This document shows positions 1 to 13,584 of a stretch of DNA of 64,000 nt, piece by piece. The position numbers were made by a program, and so were the translations under genes. Below the pieces are notes generated by a model. The model ran no database searches. It was not told where the DNA came from and was given only the letters and a program-made list of their open reading frames with translations. Numbering within the stretch: the stretch's first letter is position 1; each line of letters starts with the position of its first letter. The DNA is from Chlamydomonas reinhardtii (taxonomy: Eukaryota > Chlorophyta > Chlorophyceae > Chlamydomonadales > Chlamydomonadaceae), in contig NC_057005.1 in the NCBI RefSeq assembly GCF_000002595.2, positions 7,675,193 through 7,739,192 on the forward strand, given 5' to 3'.

Positions 1-1
1 T

Positions 2-970
2 CGGGACCATGGCTCCCAGCTCGGGGCCCCGCAGAAACCAGCCGCACACGCGACAAGCTACGGGACTGAGTCTTCATCAGCTATGGCACCGACGGCGTCA
101 GGGCTGCTGCACCACCCCAGCCCGCCTGCCCTACCCTGCTATTCGCTCGCCACGCCGGCCATCGATGCCCTTTTCGCCTCCGGGGAGCAGCACTCGCTGA
201 TGCTGGACTCCGATTTGCCCTCCGCCGAGGAGCTGGAGGCTCTAGAGCGGCGGGCCAGCATGGGCGTGGCGGCGCTGCAGGACCTGTTCAACATAGGGAC
301 GTGCGAGAGCACCTGCCTTCCAGGTGTGCCTGCCGTTCGTACAGGGAGGCGGCGGTTTCCCATGCAACCACTCAAAGAAACCGCCTTTGCTACCTGGTGT
401 GGGCTCGAGTAGCATGCGCGATGCCCTCAATTCATTGTCACGTCTTTCATCCATGGCCCTGCCCTGCTGCAACGCAGTTGGGCTTGCGGGGGAAACTCCC
501 GCGTATGAGGTCCAGGACGGCACTCCGGCCACAGCGCCCACCGCGCCGCCGCCGCGGCTACAGCCAGCGGCGGCGCAGCTGCACAGAGCTACCGGCAGTA
601 GCTGCGGCGAAGGCGATGCGGCTGTGGTAGGCGCCACGCCCATGTCCGGCCTCAGCTGCAGCGGCGCCGCGGCGGAGCTGCCGCTGCCGCCGCTGCAGCC
701 CCTGCCAGGTGTAAATCAGGAGCAGCCGCACTTGCTACAGCCGCAGCGGCAGCAGCTGCTGCTGCAGACTGTGGGTCAAGGTGGGGCGCATGCAAGCGCG
801 GGAGGTTGTGCGGCGGGCCCGCCAGCCGGCTCAGGCGGCAGCGCCGGCGTGCCCTTTCAAGGGCAGGAGGGTGCGGTGCTCCCGGGGTCAGTTGCGCCGC
901 ATCACCTGCATCAGCAGCCGAACCAGCAGCACCGCCAACAGCACCACCCACAGCAGCAGCAGCACCACCC

Positions 971-1006
<36 letters not shown>

Positions 1007-1384
1007 GCTGTACGCAGCTCACGAGGGGCTTGAGACTCAAGCGCACGGGCTTCCGTCGGAGCCACACGGCCGACCCTGGGGCGAGGCGGGTCGCCGGCAC
1101 AGCGACGCCGCGGCTCAGGTGCGGGGCCCTGCAGATCAGCTCATGTGGCCGCAGCACCAGCTGCAGCCCCAGCCCCAGCAGGAGGGGTCGCAGCAGCCGC
1201 TCGCAGGGTGCATGGCTGCGCTGTCATCATCCGGCCGCGACTGTGTGTACGGGCAAGGCCAAGAGCTAGGCCAACACCCGGGCGCCAGTGGCCCAGGCGG
1301 CGATGCCGGCGGCGGCGGTTACCCGGCGGCGGCAGTAGCCTCAGCTGCTGTGGCGGCGGCGGCTGTAGCCCAGCAGGCTCACCT

Positions 1385-1420
<36 letters not shown>

Positions 1421-2732
1421 GCAGGGGCCGCAGCTGCAGCCACACGCACAGCAGGCATGGGCGCGGCATGGCCACGGGTATGGGCACTTGCAACAACGGC
1501 AATCGGAGGCAGCGATCGGCGGCGTTCCGCAGCACCACGAGCTGTTACAGCAACAGCCGCAACAGCCGCAGCAGCAGCAGCAGGTGTGGAATGCACGGAC
1601 TCGACACGCCGCCGGGGCGGCCACCAGCGCGGGGGCGTCGCCGCCGGGCGGCTGCTACAGCCACGCCACCCGGGAGTCGTCTGCCGGCCTGGCCGCGGAG
1701 GAGGCGCAGGCCCGGGTGAGGTGGAGCGCGGGTGGCGACCCCGCTAATAGCGGTCCCGGTGGTGCAGGCGCTGCGGCGTGGCAACCTCAGCAGCAGCCGC
1801 AGCAGCAGGAGCTGCGCCTTGGCAGCCGCAGTGCAGGCCAGCCGCAGCAGCCGGGGAGCTACGCAGCTGCCCAGGCGCAGCCCTGCAGCGGCGGCGCCCC
1901 TGGCCACGCCCGCGGCTACCCAGGCCCGGCAGCGGCACCTGGGCCAATGCCAGAGGCGCCGCGCGAGCAGTGCGCTGCCGGCGGCGGCCGTGGCGGTGCG
2001 GCATGGCCGCTCGCAGTGGCGGAGCGGCTTCAGCAGGTCAGCCCGGAGCGCATGCCGCGCCGGCCCTGCAGCTCGGACCCCTACGCACACCCGCCCGTGC
2101 AGGCCATGCCGGCGGCGGGGTGGCCGGGCGTGCAGCGCCAGCAGCCCAGTCACCGCGAGGTCGAGCCCGGGTACGGCCGCGGCAGCGCGCCGCCCCACGC
2201 AGGCGGCAGCGCTGACTTACAGCACCTGCAACAGCACCTGCACCCCCACCTGCACCCGCACCAGGGGCAGCGCCTGCAGCTGCAACAACAACAGCAGCAA
2301 CAGCACTCCTGGGCGCAGGAGGAGGACCGGCAGGCGTGTGCGGCCGGCGGCGTACACGCGTTGCAGCAGCAGCAGCCGCTGCAGGGGTACCCAGGGCCTG
2401 TACACTGCCAAGACCTGCAGCAGGCAAGTGCGGCAGCGCCCGATGTTGCGGTGAACTGCGAAAGATGAGGGGGGCAGTGGCCGGGGCCTGTGTCTGCTGC
2501 CTGGACCATGCATTGGGACGCGTGTCACTGTCTAAGACACGCGTCTGATTTGTATATTTTTCCGTCGCTCTCCCTCCTTTCCCTTCCAGGACTACGAGCC
2601 TGTGGGCCCGCGCCCGCCATGCCAGCCCGTCGACACCGGCTGCCACCGCACCCTATCCCCTCACCAGATGCACCACCATTACCATCATCACCACCATCAC
2701 CACCCACAACAAGAACAACGCCTCCAGTACCT

Positions 2733-2768
<36 letters not shown>

Positions 2769-5532
2769 GCCTGCTCTAGAGGCAACGCACGCGCCGGAGC
2801 GGCCGCAGGGTTCTTGTGGCGACGCAGTAATGCGGCCGCCGCCTCGGGGAGCGCATGCACATGCCTTCCGCGCTCCGGCGCGCACACCTCCCGCCTTCTC
2901 CGACGTCCACATCGACCTGGGCGGCTTGCCCGCGGGCGGCCAGCGCTCTGGCAATGCAGCGGTGCCGCCGCGGCCGGTGAGCCCGTACGACCAACATCAG
3001 CAGCTGCAGCAGCGGCAGCACATGCGACAGCAACTGGGACCGCAGCACCTGCCGCCGCAGCAGCCGGGGCCGCAGTCCAGTAGCAGCTCTCCCGAGGCGC
3101 CGGCGCAGCAGCACCACCGCTACCAACCGCAGCAGCAGCACCACCACCACCCGCAGCAGCAGCAGCAGCAGCAGCAGTACCAGCAACAGCAACTGCACCC
3201 ACAGCCGCAGGCACAGGAGCTGCATCGGCAAGAGGGCCGCAGTCGCAGCCACGGCCACAGCCACCCTCACCCGCAGCACTACCCAGGCCAGCACCAGCAT
3301 CAGCACCAGGAGCCCTCTGCCCACGTGCAGCAGCAGCGGGTGGCGGGGACCTACAGCGCCGGCCCCGCCGCATCCGGCGGCCAGTCCCAAGGCCACTCCC
3401 ACAACGCCTCCCGCGCGTCGCTGCCCGCCCCGCAGCCCACCAGCCACCAGGAGGCTGACCCGGCGGACGGCCGCCACGCCTCGGCCCGGCCCTCAAGCCA
3501 GGTCCAGGTCCCGGCCACCAGCGGCGCCGCAGCGGCCACAAGCACAGGCAGCCGCGGCTGGGCCCCCGCCTACAGCGGCAGCTTCAGGCCCGGCGCCTAC
3601 GTGTCGGAGGCGGAGGCGGGGCCGGAGGCGTCTCACGTGTCGCCACCGCCTGCCAAGCGCCACAAGTACGACCACGCCCCGGATACATACCAGCAGCGGC
3701 AGCAGCCGCCGCAGCAGCAAGCCTACCCGCGCCAGCAACACCAACCTGCTCAGCAGCAAGATGCTTATGACGGCGACGCAGGGTACAGCCAGCAGCAGCA
3801 GCAGCAGCCGCGCCAGGAGGCCTACCCAGCTGGCATGGCCGCGCCGGCGCCAGCTGCCGCACAGGGCAGTGGGCTAGTGGGCCACACCTCTGGTCCTGGG
3901 TGCTTACAGCAGCAGCAGCAGCAGCAGCAATGGGATGGAGTGCCGCCGCCCGGCCCAAGCGCAGGCCCTGGGTACGGCGCGGCGCCGCGGTACCCCACCC
4001 CCACCTCGCGCGCGCCTCCCGCGTACACTGCTGATCAACACCCGCACCGGCAGCCGCTGCAGCAGCAGCAGGACCAGCAGCAGCAGCAGGACCTGCAGCA
4101 GCAACAGGGGTGTCGTCTGGCCCCCCACCTTGACCCGCACCCCAACCCGCACCAGCTCTACGGCAGCCGCCCGCATGACGAGCCCGGGGCCGCCGCCGCC
4201 TTCCAGCAGCAGGCCCACAGCGCGGGGCGGCGGCTCGCGTCCATCAGCGGCGGCGAAGGCCCGGCGCTCCAGTGCCAAAGCAGCCAAGGAGTCGAGCCCC
4301 GGCACTCTCTCCACAGCCGCTCCTGCAGCCCCGGCGGCAGCGGGTCGCTGTGGTCAGATGGGCAGGAGGCGCCTCGAGGCCCAAGCAGCGGGCGCGGCGC
4401 CTCCGCTGGTGCCACTCCGAGCCCGGAGGACGCCTACCAGGGCTATGGCGGTTACGCCGTACAGCAGCAACAACAACAGCAACAGCAGCAGCAGCAGCAG
4501 CGGCCACCGAGTGGACAAGCCACGCTGCACCAGCGCCGTGCGCAGTCGCAGCAGCCACGGCTGCTAGACCAGCCGCCGCCGCCGCCGCAGCCAGCGCGGC
4601 GCCAGCGCCAGGGGCAGCAGGAGCGCCTCGAGAGGCTGTACAAGTACCACATGCAGCACCTGCAGCAGCAGCCGCGGCAGCAGGAGCAGCAGCAGCAGCA
4701 GCCAGGGTGCGGCCCGCATGCGGGCCCGCAGGCTGCACAGCCTCTGGACACGCGGGTACAGGGGCCGCGTGCAGCTCTGCCACAGGCGCAGGCGGCGCAG
4801 GGCGGCCGCAGCCATCAGCCGCACACGCATGGCCGAGCCTCTGCTGGCGCTAGCGCGGGTGCAGGCGGCGCGGGTGCAGGCGGCGCGGGTGCAGGCGGCG
4901 CGGCGGGTGCGCACATGGACCCGCAGGCGCAGGCGCAGGCACAGCCCCGGTACGACGCCGTGTCCGCCCGCACGGGGCACATGTCCGTGCACGTGCGTGC
5001 ACCGCCCCTGGAGGAAGGGGCACCCGCGCCACACCGGTCGCAGCAGCAGGTGCAGATGCAGCAGCAGCAGCAGGTGCAGGTGCAGGTGCAGCAGCAGGTG
5101 CAGCAGCAGGTGGCGCACATGCAGGGCGGGCGGGAGCTGGCGCCGCACCCGCAGGCGCGGGGAGCGGCGCCTGCAGCGGAGCCCCAGCGCTACTCTGTGC
5201 ACGCAGCGGAGCAGCTGGACTGGCCGTCGCCGCAGCTGCAGGAACAGCAGCTGCAGCAGCAGCTGCAGCAGCAGCGGCAGCAGCAGCACATGGAGGCTGG
5301 CCATGGCTACCAGTACCCGCACCAGCAGCCCTACCAGCCGCAGCAGTCGCGATCGCGCCCTGCTCCGGACCCGACGGGGCAGTGGCCGGGCGCAGGCGCG
5401 CCCGGTATCGGCACCGGCGGTACCTTCGCACGACCCCCGTACCAGCAGCCACACGCTGCTGTGGCGGCGCCAGCTCCAGGCGGGGCAGGGTGGCCAGCGG
5501 GCGACATGGAGCCGGCGCCAGGCCCCGGGTAG
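2..5532 (+). CDS. Gln/His/Pro-rich low-complexity protein, C-terminal part
   Basis: I do not recognise this protein. Three coding blocks join in frame: 2-323, 478-2423 and 2590-5532. Introns are 324-477 (CAG|GTGTGC ... CGCAG) and 2424-2589, a GC-AG intron. The sum is 5211 nt, 1736 residues plus TAG. The frame is open to the left window edge, so the gene probably continues upstream; alternatively an exon begins at 81 after TCTTCATCAG, or translation starts at ATG 83. The first block (ATG 83 onward) has ordinary composition with acidic helical sequence such as DLPSAEELEALERRASMG. The rest is mostly poly-Gln, His runs, Pro and Gly/Ala, plus a basic PAKRHK segment near nt 3646 that could be a nuclear signal. 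Such composition is common in algal transcription or RNA-binding regulators, but no domain is visible. The reading frame persisting over 5 kb with closed intron phases supports real coding. Confidence 0.65.
2424..2589 (+). other. GC-AG intron
   Basis: The donor is CAG|GCAAGT and the acceptor CCCTTTCCCTTCCAG|GAC. Both flanking exons are in phase 0, and without splicing the upstream frame ends at a stop at 2466-2468. GC-AG introns are a known minor class spliced by the major spliceosome; apart from the C at position 2 the donor matches consensus well. Confidence 0.7.
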
Positions 5533-7020
5533 CCGTCAGCCGCTTCACCCTTGGTTGTGGCGGCGGCGGCGGCTGGTCATTTTAGCTTTCGCATTATTGC
5601 AAATATGCGGAGTCTCAAAGAGTGATATCAGTCGTGCGTGCATGTATTGTGGGCTGGCACATGCACGAAACCTGTACGCATGGTTTAACACGGTATGCTT
5701 TTGCATTCGAAGGAAAAGCCAATGGCAACTCGTGGGGAGACGGAGGTCTGGGACTCTGTTGCAGCTTGCACAGGTTTATGCTGGGGGTTGGCCCGTGCAT
5801 CGTGGCAACTAGTGGTTGCCAGATGGGCTTCGTGTGCATGGTGTATTGGTGTGGGGTGGACACCCCACATGGGGCTTGCCGACAAAGCTGCCATGCAGGA
5901 GCATTACCTACAGTGTGTGCGCAACGTGGATGCATGGGCGCCCCCGGTGCAACCGTTAGCTGGTTTAGTCAGTGCTTCAAGTGGGTGGCAGAGTTCTGTA
6001 CATACTCGTGTGGCTGCTGAGAATACCTTCGTCTTACAAAGTGTAGGCGATGACGGCCCTGCGTGCAGCTTGCAGCTTGCAGCCGGCTGATGGGCTGGGA
6101 AAGTACCGGTATACTGACAGTACCGTAAGCTGGTGACTGCACCTTTCGTGACAAGACCTGCGCTTGACAGTGTGGGCATAGCTGGTGGCTGCCCTGGCAA
6201 CACTTACCTCGCGCGCCTAGAGCTTCTGCTTCTTCGGGTCCGGCCCAGCCTTGACTGGGAGACATTCCCTTATCATTCTTCATGCCTTTTAGTACCGTAT
6301 TATATTATAACTATGGAATAGGCGGGTGGAAAGGGGCGGCTGGATCCGTTATGCCGCGTGTGTGGGTGTGCGCGGCGAACGCAGATCCGCATTCAAAGCT
6401 CACTCATGGGCCCTCGTTGCGGTTTGCTCAGGTATGCAAGGGCTCCTTACTGGCGGCCATTGTACTTGTGGTTGCTCCTCGATGCATGGGCTGTAAAATA
6501 TACTGTTTGCGCACATGAGAAGAACAGGAATGTGCGTGTGCTTGGGCCACGCGTGTGGGGTTTCGTATATGTGTTGTGTTGTGATGTGCATCCACCCGGT
6601 TGCTTAAGGGCCGTTGTTAGCGGGCGCCATTCTTGCCAGCCTAGAGTTGCAAGCCTGCTTTGGCTGGCATGTATGCACTGCTGTTCATGCAACGCAGGTG
6701 TCAGGAGCGCAGGCATGAAAGATCCGGAGCAGAGAGGTGGTCTGGAGGTGCAAGCAGGCTGAGCTCTGCCGAAGTCGCATGGTGATCGTGACGTAGGGCT
6801 TACGGTAGTTTGAAACCGCTTTCGCTTTATTTTGTGCCGTATGAGAGACCTACGCGGACCCTCCCTACGATCCATGCATATTGTGCGCAGGATTCAGGAG
6901 GGGTGGGTGGGTGGACTACTGCAATGGGCACGCAAAGGCATTGCCGCAGGGGCTTCCCATAAACACGTGAGCACCATTTCTGTTGCTTTAAATATACACT
7001 CAATAAGTGATGATGATGTG
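5533..7020. other. Convergent 3' UTR/intergenic stretch
   Basis: No gene was found here. The stretch probably holds the 3' UTR of the Gln-rich gene (to about 6510) and the spacer before the end of the GCP6 transcript. A motif like GGGTGGGTGGACTACTGCA at 6901-6922 recurs in diverged form at 7214-7236. Base composition is less GC-rich than in the exons. Confidence 0.5.
6492..6496 (+). terminator. TGTAA polyadenylation signal candidate
   Basis: TGTAA is the usual polyadenylation signal of Chlamydomonas. This is the first one I found downstream of the stop at 5532. It would give a 3' UTR of about 970 nt for the Gln-rich gene. Confidence 0.4.
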
Positions 7021-7025
7021 TTACA
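7021..7025 (-). terminator. TGTAA polyadenylation signal candidate (GCP6)
   Basis: TTACA on the + strand reads TGTAA on the minus strand, about 670 nt beyond the GCP6 stop at 7697. I found none closer. Confidence 0.4.
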
Positions 7026-7696
7026 GGGTTGGAAGTGTGCGTTCCTGAACCTGTACCGAGACTAACCGAGCCGCAAGGGCTCCTCGTCTCTCCTGTTAGC
7101 ATTGTTGTGAGCTTCATGCACACGCAAGGCAGAATCTCTCAACCTCAGAAGCTTGTTACTCAATAAATGCCGCGGCACTGGGTGACCAGCTGGGCAGGGA
7201 TGAGGGATCCGGAGGGGTGGGTGGATGGACTACGTTGCACTGGGTGCGCACAGAGGGGGGCAGCGACGGCCGACGGACTTGCCCACGAACACGCCCGCGC
7301 TGAGCGCGCGACATACGGTATACCGCGACTTTGGGCGACGAAGTGCGCACGATAGGCTGCGAGCCAGGCGCGTCGCTGCGAGCGCGCGCGCTGACTCCAG
7401 GCTCGCCGGACCCAACCGCGACGGCCGCGCGCTCCGAGCAGCCAGCAGCCTCCATTGGACCCGCGCTGATACTCATTCGATACATACAGTCAAGTCCACC
7501 ACTAGCGCAGCCCGTATTAGCTGTTTCCGGCACCTTACGGCTCGCGAAATTTCATTCCTCAGTGCCTCGTGGGGCGGGGGGACCACAGTACAGCAGCAGG
7601 CAGCCTCCAGGTATCCAGGTATAGTCCTCAACCGCGAGCATAACCCCCTGCCCTCGATCACAGCGCCTTCAAGTCCTAGCCAAACCCCCCCCATTC

Positions 7697-10600
7697 CTAC
7701 ACGCCCCGGGAGTGCAGTCGCAACAGCGGCCGCACGGGGTCCCGCCGCAGGACAGCCACCAGCTCCCCCAGCGGACCGCTCTCCGCCGCCGGGCCGCCCG
7801 CGCCGCCGCCCGCGCCCGCCTCCACCAGCGCCCCATGCAGCGCCGCCAACACACTGCCCAGCCGCCCCTGACACGCCGCCACATGCGCCCACATGTCGTC
7901 CAACTCCACATCGCGAGGCTGCGCCGCCGCAACCACCACCGCTTCTTTCACGACAGCCCCGGGCTTGTGGCTGCCGGCCCCAGGCCGCTCAGGCCCCAGC
8001 GACGGCGCCGCCTGGCCGCCACGGCTGGCAGACAGCACCGGAGTCACGGTGGGCTGCCGCGGCGGCGCCGCCAGCGCCGCCGGCTCCACCGCTGCCGCCG
8101 CCTCCAGCCCCACGAGTGCGCGCCGCAGCACCGCCGCGAGCGCGTGTGCCGCCTGCAGCGCCGACATGAGCTCCGCCGCCGGCAGGCCCCCACTCGAGCC
8201 GCTGGCCGGCTGCGGCTGCTGGACTGTGGGCACGGGCAGGGCACCGCTGCTGCTGCCGCTGCCGCTGCTGCTGCCGCTGCTGCTGCTGCCGCTGGCGACC
8301 CCGCAGGCCGTGTCCGGGCCGCCTGGCGCCCAGGCCGGCACTGTGTGTGCGGGCGGCAGCAGGCAGACCTCCCGAGCTGCGCGCAAGTACCTGCGGGAGA
8401 GATAGTGAGGGAAAGGGTCCGTGCGCAGGTCAAGTCGGCTCCCAGACTACTCAAATGGTGTTTGTGATCATCCATAAAAGCTCAAGGAGTCCCTGCCAAA
8501 CGCTATCAGGCCCGAGCTTCACAGGCGCAGCGCATGCCACCGTGCCTGCCCGGAACGCTGAAACCAACCCCCGCCTCTGGTTTCCGGAATGAAGTCGCCT
8601 CCTGCCACAGCACACGGTACTGGCAGCCCCACCTGGCGTGTGCCTCCCGCAGCTGCACCAGGTCCCGGGGCGTGCTGCTGCTACTGCCGCCCCGGCTGCT
8701 GCTGCTACTGCCGCCACACACGTCGCGCTCCAGGCCCTCCCAGCACCGCCCCGTCAGCTCCACCTGCGGTTGCGGTTGTGGTTGGTTGGTTGCGGTTACA
8801 AACATGCGGTCCATCACAGGTGGTAACGGCACTTGCAGCCGCACTGCTCTGCTTTCTACGGCTCTTGTGGAGACAGTCCTTGGCGACAGCCTCCCACGGC
8901 CCCCTTGGCCCAACGCCATCGCCCCGGCCCTCAGACTCATGCTCGCCCCTGTGCTAGCGCCCCACCCTGACCTCGTGATTACCCCCACGCATCAGGCTCG
9001 CCCCACCGCGCCCTTGCCCCCACCTGGATGTGCTGCAGCAGCAGCGACACCACCTGCGACGCGGCCTGCGGGGGTGGAGAGGGGTGTGGTTGCTCGGCAG
9101 GCTATCTGAAGTGATACGAGCGTCCAAGTGATGAGAGGCAATTGCGCGTGGCAGGTCGGGTGCATATGAAACGATTGCGTGTTGCTTTTCGCTTACGCAG
9201 TTCTTCGAGTAAACTGATTCTGACACCTTTCGTTGCTTGTTTTGCCGCTACAAATACCATTCCAGCTACAAAAACATTATCCTCCTGAACCAAGCTTGCT
9301 GCTCCACTGAGGGGCCGCGTTCGCCTGCACAGGCGGCGCACCTGCAGCCACAGCCTCGCCAGCGCCAGTCGCTTCTGCCACAGCGGGTGCAGTCCGCCGC
9401 TGGCCGCCGGGCCCCGCCCGCCAGCACCACCGCCGCCGCCCCCAGCGCCCGCCGCCTGACGCCGCGGCGGGGCCGGGCCGACTGCCCGCCGCTCCTCCCG
9501 TCCAGCGGCCCTGGCCGCCGCCCCTCCCCCTAGCTCCAGCGCCGGCAGGGCGTGCGTGGCGGCGTTGAGCCGGCTCCAGCAGCCCGCCAGCACGGCGCCG
9601 GCGCAGCGCAGGCGCAGCAGCATGCTCAGCACGTCGGCGTAGCAGCCCACGTCGGGGGGCGTCACCACGCCGTCCAGAGGCGGCGGCACCTGCAGCGCGG
9701 ACGTGGGCGGTGGGGAGGGGGAGCGGCAGGGGACAGGTAGTGAGAGGCGGCCCGGCACCAACACAGCGGCGCTTGCCCGCCTATGCCCCACCAGGCGCCA
9801 TGCTACCGGTAGACACACGTGGCCCCTTCCCGCCACGTCCAGCCATCCATTCCACGGTTGCCCACCCTACCGCGACTTGCTAGCCTCCTCCCCACCCCGC
9901 ACCTGCTCCACCCCGTCCCTCATTCCCCCCTCCCTCCTTCGACACCCCCCTGTCCCCCCAGTGCCTCACCGTGCACGTCACCACCATTACGTCCGAGCCA
10001 AAGTAGCCGCCGCCGCCGCCGCCACTGCCGCCCCCCAGGCTGCGGCCCGGCACCGAGCGCACCGACAGCTGCAGCCGCCACTCGCACTCGCCCGCACCCG
10101 CGGCCCCAGACCGGCCGCTGCTGCCCGCCCGCCACAACGGCCTCAAGCCGTCCGCCGCCTCCATCTTGCTGCTACTGCCACTGCCGCTGTTGCTACTGCT
10201 GATGGCGGACAGCGCCGCCGCCGACGGCGCCGGCACGGCCGCCACGCTGCTGCCTGCCAGCGCCTGTTCCAGCATGAGGCGCAGCTCGCCGGAGGAGGGC
10301 GGGCAGGCGGGCCGGGACTGCAGCCGCGCCGTGAGGGCGGCACCCAGCGCCCCCGCCACGTCGCCGGCCTCGCAGAAGAAAAAGCGCCTGCGTGTGCGAG
10401 AGCATCCGTGCACGGAAACATGCAGAGTCGTGTGAGCAAGTGTGTGCATGCCGTACTTGACTCGATCGATCAGGCAACAAGTAACTGAATGCACCGGCAC
10501 CCGCACACACCGCAACCCGCACACCGCAAGCCAACTTAAGCAGTGGCCCCGCCTTCACGCCCTCACACCCCCCCACCCCTACCTGAGCGCCCTGCAGTAC

Positions 10601-12265
10601 TCCAACAGGCCGTACTCCCGCACCAGCACGTGCCACACCGCACGGCTGGTCAGGCGGTACTGCGCCAGTACGGTGCCGTACAGACACGTCTGCACCGCCA
10701 CGCTCACGGGCGCGTACGACAGATCCTCAAGCCCCGCCGCCGCTGCCGACGCAGCCGGCTCCTCAGTGCCGCCGCCGCCGATTTCCCTGACGCGGCCGCC
10801 ATCCGGCAGCGCGAGCGCCCGCGCATCCGGCTCACCCCCGCCCTCCACTTGCTGCCCCTGACCTTGCTGCCCCCGCTGCTGCTTGCTGGCCGGCTGCCAG
10901 GTGCGCATGTCCCGCAGCCGCAGCCCGGCAGCGCCGCCGCCGGCTGGCCCTGCCTCCTCCTCAGCGCGCCGCCGCCGCTGCAGCTCCTGCAGCAGCGCCT
11001 TCACCGGGCTGTCCACCGCCCCTGGCGCCGCCGCCGCTGTTACCGCGGGCCCCAGCAGCTGTCCCGGCAGCGGTACGGGCGAGCCCCCGCCGGCGACAAG
11101 AAGGCCCAGCCCCAGGCCCTCAACGGCACCGCCGAACGGCGGCGGCGCTTGCGGCGGCGGCAGCTTCCACAGAGCGCGCCGGCGCTGCGCGCGTGCCGCC
11201 TCCAGCGCCGCCGCGCTGCCGTCGCCGCCCTCACCAAAGCCGTATCCCGCTGCTGCGGCGGCGCCGGTGGCGACGTCGGCGGATGCCAGCCTCTGTGCTG
11301 CCGCCTCCTGCTGCCGCACCTGCTGCTGGTGGTGCCATCGGAGCGCCGCCGCCGCGCGGCCGCCGCCGCCGCCAGCAGCGGCGCTGCCCACCGAACCTGG
11401 TGTGACGGCGGATGTGCCCTGGGGTCCGAAGCCGCCTGCATCCGAGCCGCCGTAGGTGCTCCATGCCGGCGTGGGGGGCGCTGCCGCCGCCGCCGCCGAC
11501 AGGCGCAGTACCTCTGCCCCTCCCTCCACCACCGCTGCGCCCGGGCCCCCGGCTGCGGCCGCGCCTCCCGCAGAGTCCACCGGCTGGCCCCACCGCCGCC
11601 GCGCGTGGCGGCTGTGCAGCTGCTGCAGCAGCAGCCCGCCGCCGCCGCCACGCCCGCCGCGGCCCATGCCCGCTGACGAAGACGGCCTGCCGCTGCCGAA
11701 CCCACCACCGCCGCCGAACCCAGCACCCCCGAGCACGAAGCTGGCCCCCTGGCCCGGAGCGAACGGCGCGAAGCCGCCACCGGCACCGCCGGAGGAAGGC
11801 GGCCGCGAGCCCGCACCTGCGCCGCTGAAGCCACCGCCACTGCCCCCAAGCGGCGCGAAACCGGCGCTGCCGCTAATGGACAGGCGGCGCTTGGCACCCG
11901 AGTGCGGCGGCGGCCGGGCCGGCACCGCACCCGCACCGCCGCCGCCGCCACCGGGGCCGGCGCGCGGGGACAGCAGGGACCCGCCCACTGACGCGACCGG
12001 CGCCTCCGGGTGGCCGTGGATGGTGAGGGAGGGCGAGGCCAGCGCGGGCAGCGGCATCGAGCCGGGCGCAGCGCCGGCGGCTAGCGAGGCCGCGGTGCTG
12101 GGGCGGAGGGGCGACATGGCTGGCGGCACGCCGCCGCCGCCGCCGCCGCCAGCACCTGCAGCACTAGCACCAGCACCGCTGCCACTACCGTTGCCGGTAC
12201 CGACTGCTTGGCCGCGCCGCCTGGCACGCAGGTGGGCGCCGCGAGGTGAGCCCAGCCCGCCCCAC

Positions 12266-12313
<48 letters not shown>

Positions 12314-13054
12314 ACCGGCCCGGCACTGCCGCCCGCCACTGGCGCCCCCGCCACCCCCAGCAGCAGCCGCGGCCCACCATCTGGGACGGCTGCATCACCC
12401 GCCCCGGCATCCCCGGCGGCCCCAGCCCCAGGCCCGTCACCAGCCGCCGTGCTCCGGCCGCCGCCGACGTCGTCGCCGCCCTCTGCCGTGTCTGCCGGCG
12501 GCGGCGCCACCGCTGCCTCCAGCTGCCCCTCAGCCTCAGCGGCCGCAGCGCTCTCCCCGCCTGCGATAGCTGACGCTGCGGTGGCGTCCACTTCGACGGA
12601 CCCCGCCGCCGCCAGCAGTCCGTCGCCATCCGCCGCCGCCTCGGCAGCCTGCTGCGCCGCCGCCGCCTCCAGCCCTAGCAGGAAGGCAGTCGGCCGCACG
12701 CCGCCGCTGTCGGCGCCGGCGCCGGTACCGGCCGCCCCTTCCGCCAAACCCCCGGCCGCCTCGGCACCTGCCCCACCGCCGTCATCAGTACCACCAGCAG
12801 CGGCGGTGTGGGGAGCCCCTGCGCCTAGCCCTGCCGCCGCTGCTGCCCCGCCCGCCGCTGTCCCAGCTCCTGCTGCGGTGTGCCGGGCCGCGGCCACCAG
12901 GCGCCGCAGCTGGTGCAGCTCCTCCGCCTCAATGCCCTGCGCAGCCCAGGGGGAACACCGTGGGGGAACACCGTGCACACGTGCGTTGTGTAGGGGTGAC
13001 GCTAAACAGTTCCAGGGTGGGCACATGCGTGGGGCACAGGCGCGTGGCAGGCGC

Positions 13055-13090
<36 letters not shown>

Positions 13091-13507
13091 CTACGGTTTC
13101 CACGGTTATTCTGCCAGATCACGTGAATAGTGTATCTGGTATAACCAACGACAGGGCTCTCAAACGAGGGCTGCCGTGACCTGGCGTTTCCCCGGCAGAG
13201 CGCAAACAGCTCTGGAGTCCACAGGGTAACGCACTCCGACCCTTCACCGCGCCAGTAACCCTTGCGGAATTACTACCGGTGTAACAACCTCAGACCCAGC
13301 GGGCGAGCTACATCTTAAGACCAGGCGGGCAGAAAGCAAAAAAAACAGCAAACATAACAAAACACGCAGCACGCAGCACACGACAGCACGCGATAGCACG
13401 ACCACAGTGGCTGTGGGGCTGAGTCCTGCGACCCCGCAGCCTGCACGACCTCAACCGCAACCTAACCAGCTCTCGACGCCAGGGCAGACTATGCCTAAGG
13501 GCAGCCA

Positions 13508-13584
<77 letters not shown>

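Noticed and set aside
10883-13090. Long plus-strand open frames opposite the GCP6 central exon (for example 11456-13090)
   Set aside because: They mirror the GC-rich minus-strand exon; composition is Pro/Ala/Cys runs with no domain, while the minus strand gives GCP6 motifs with closed splice phases.
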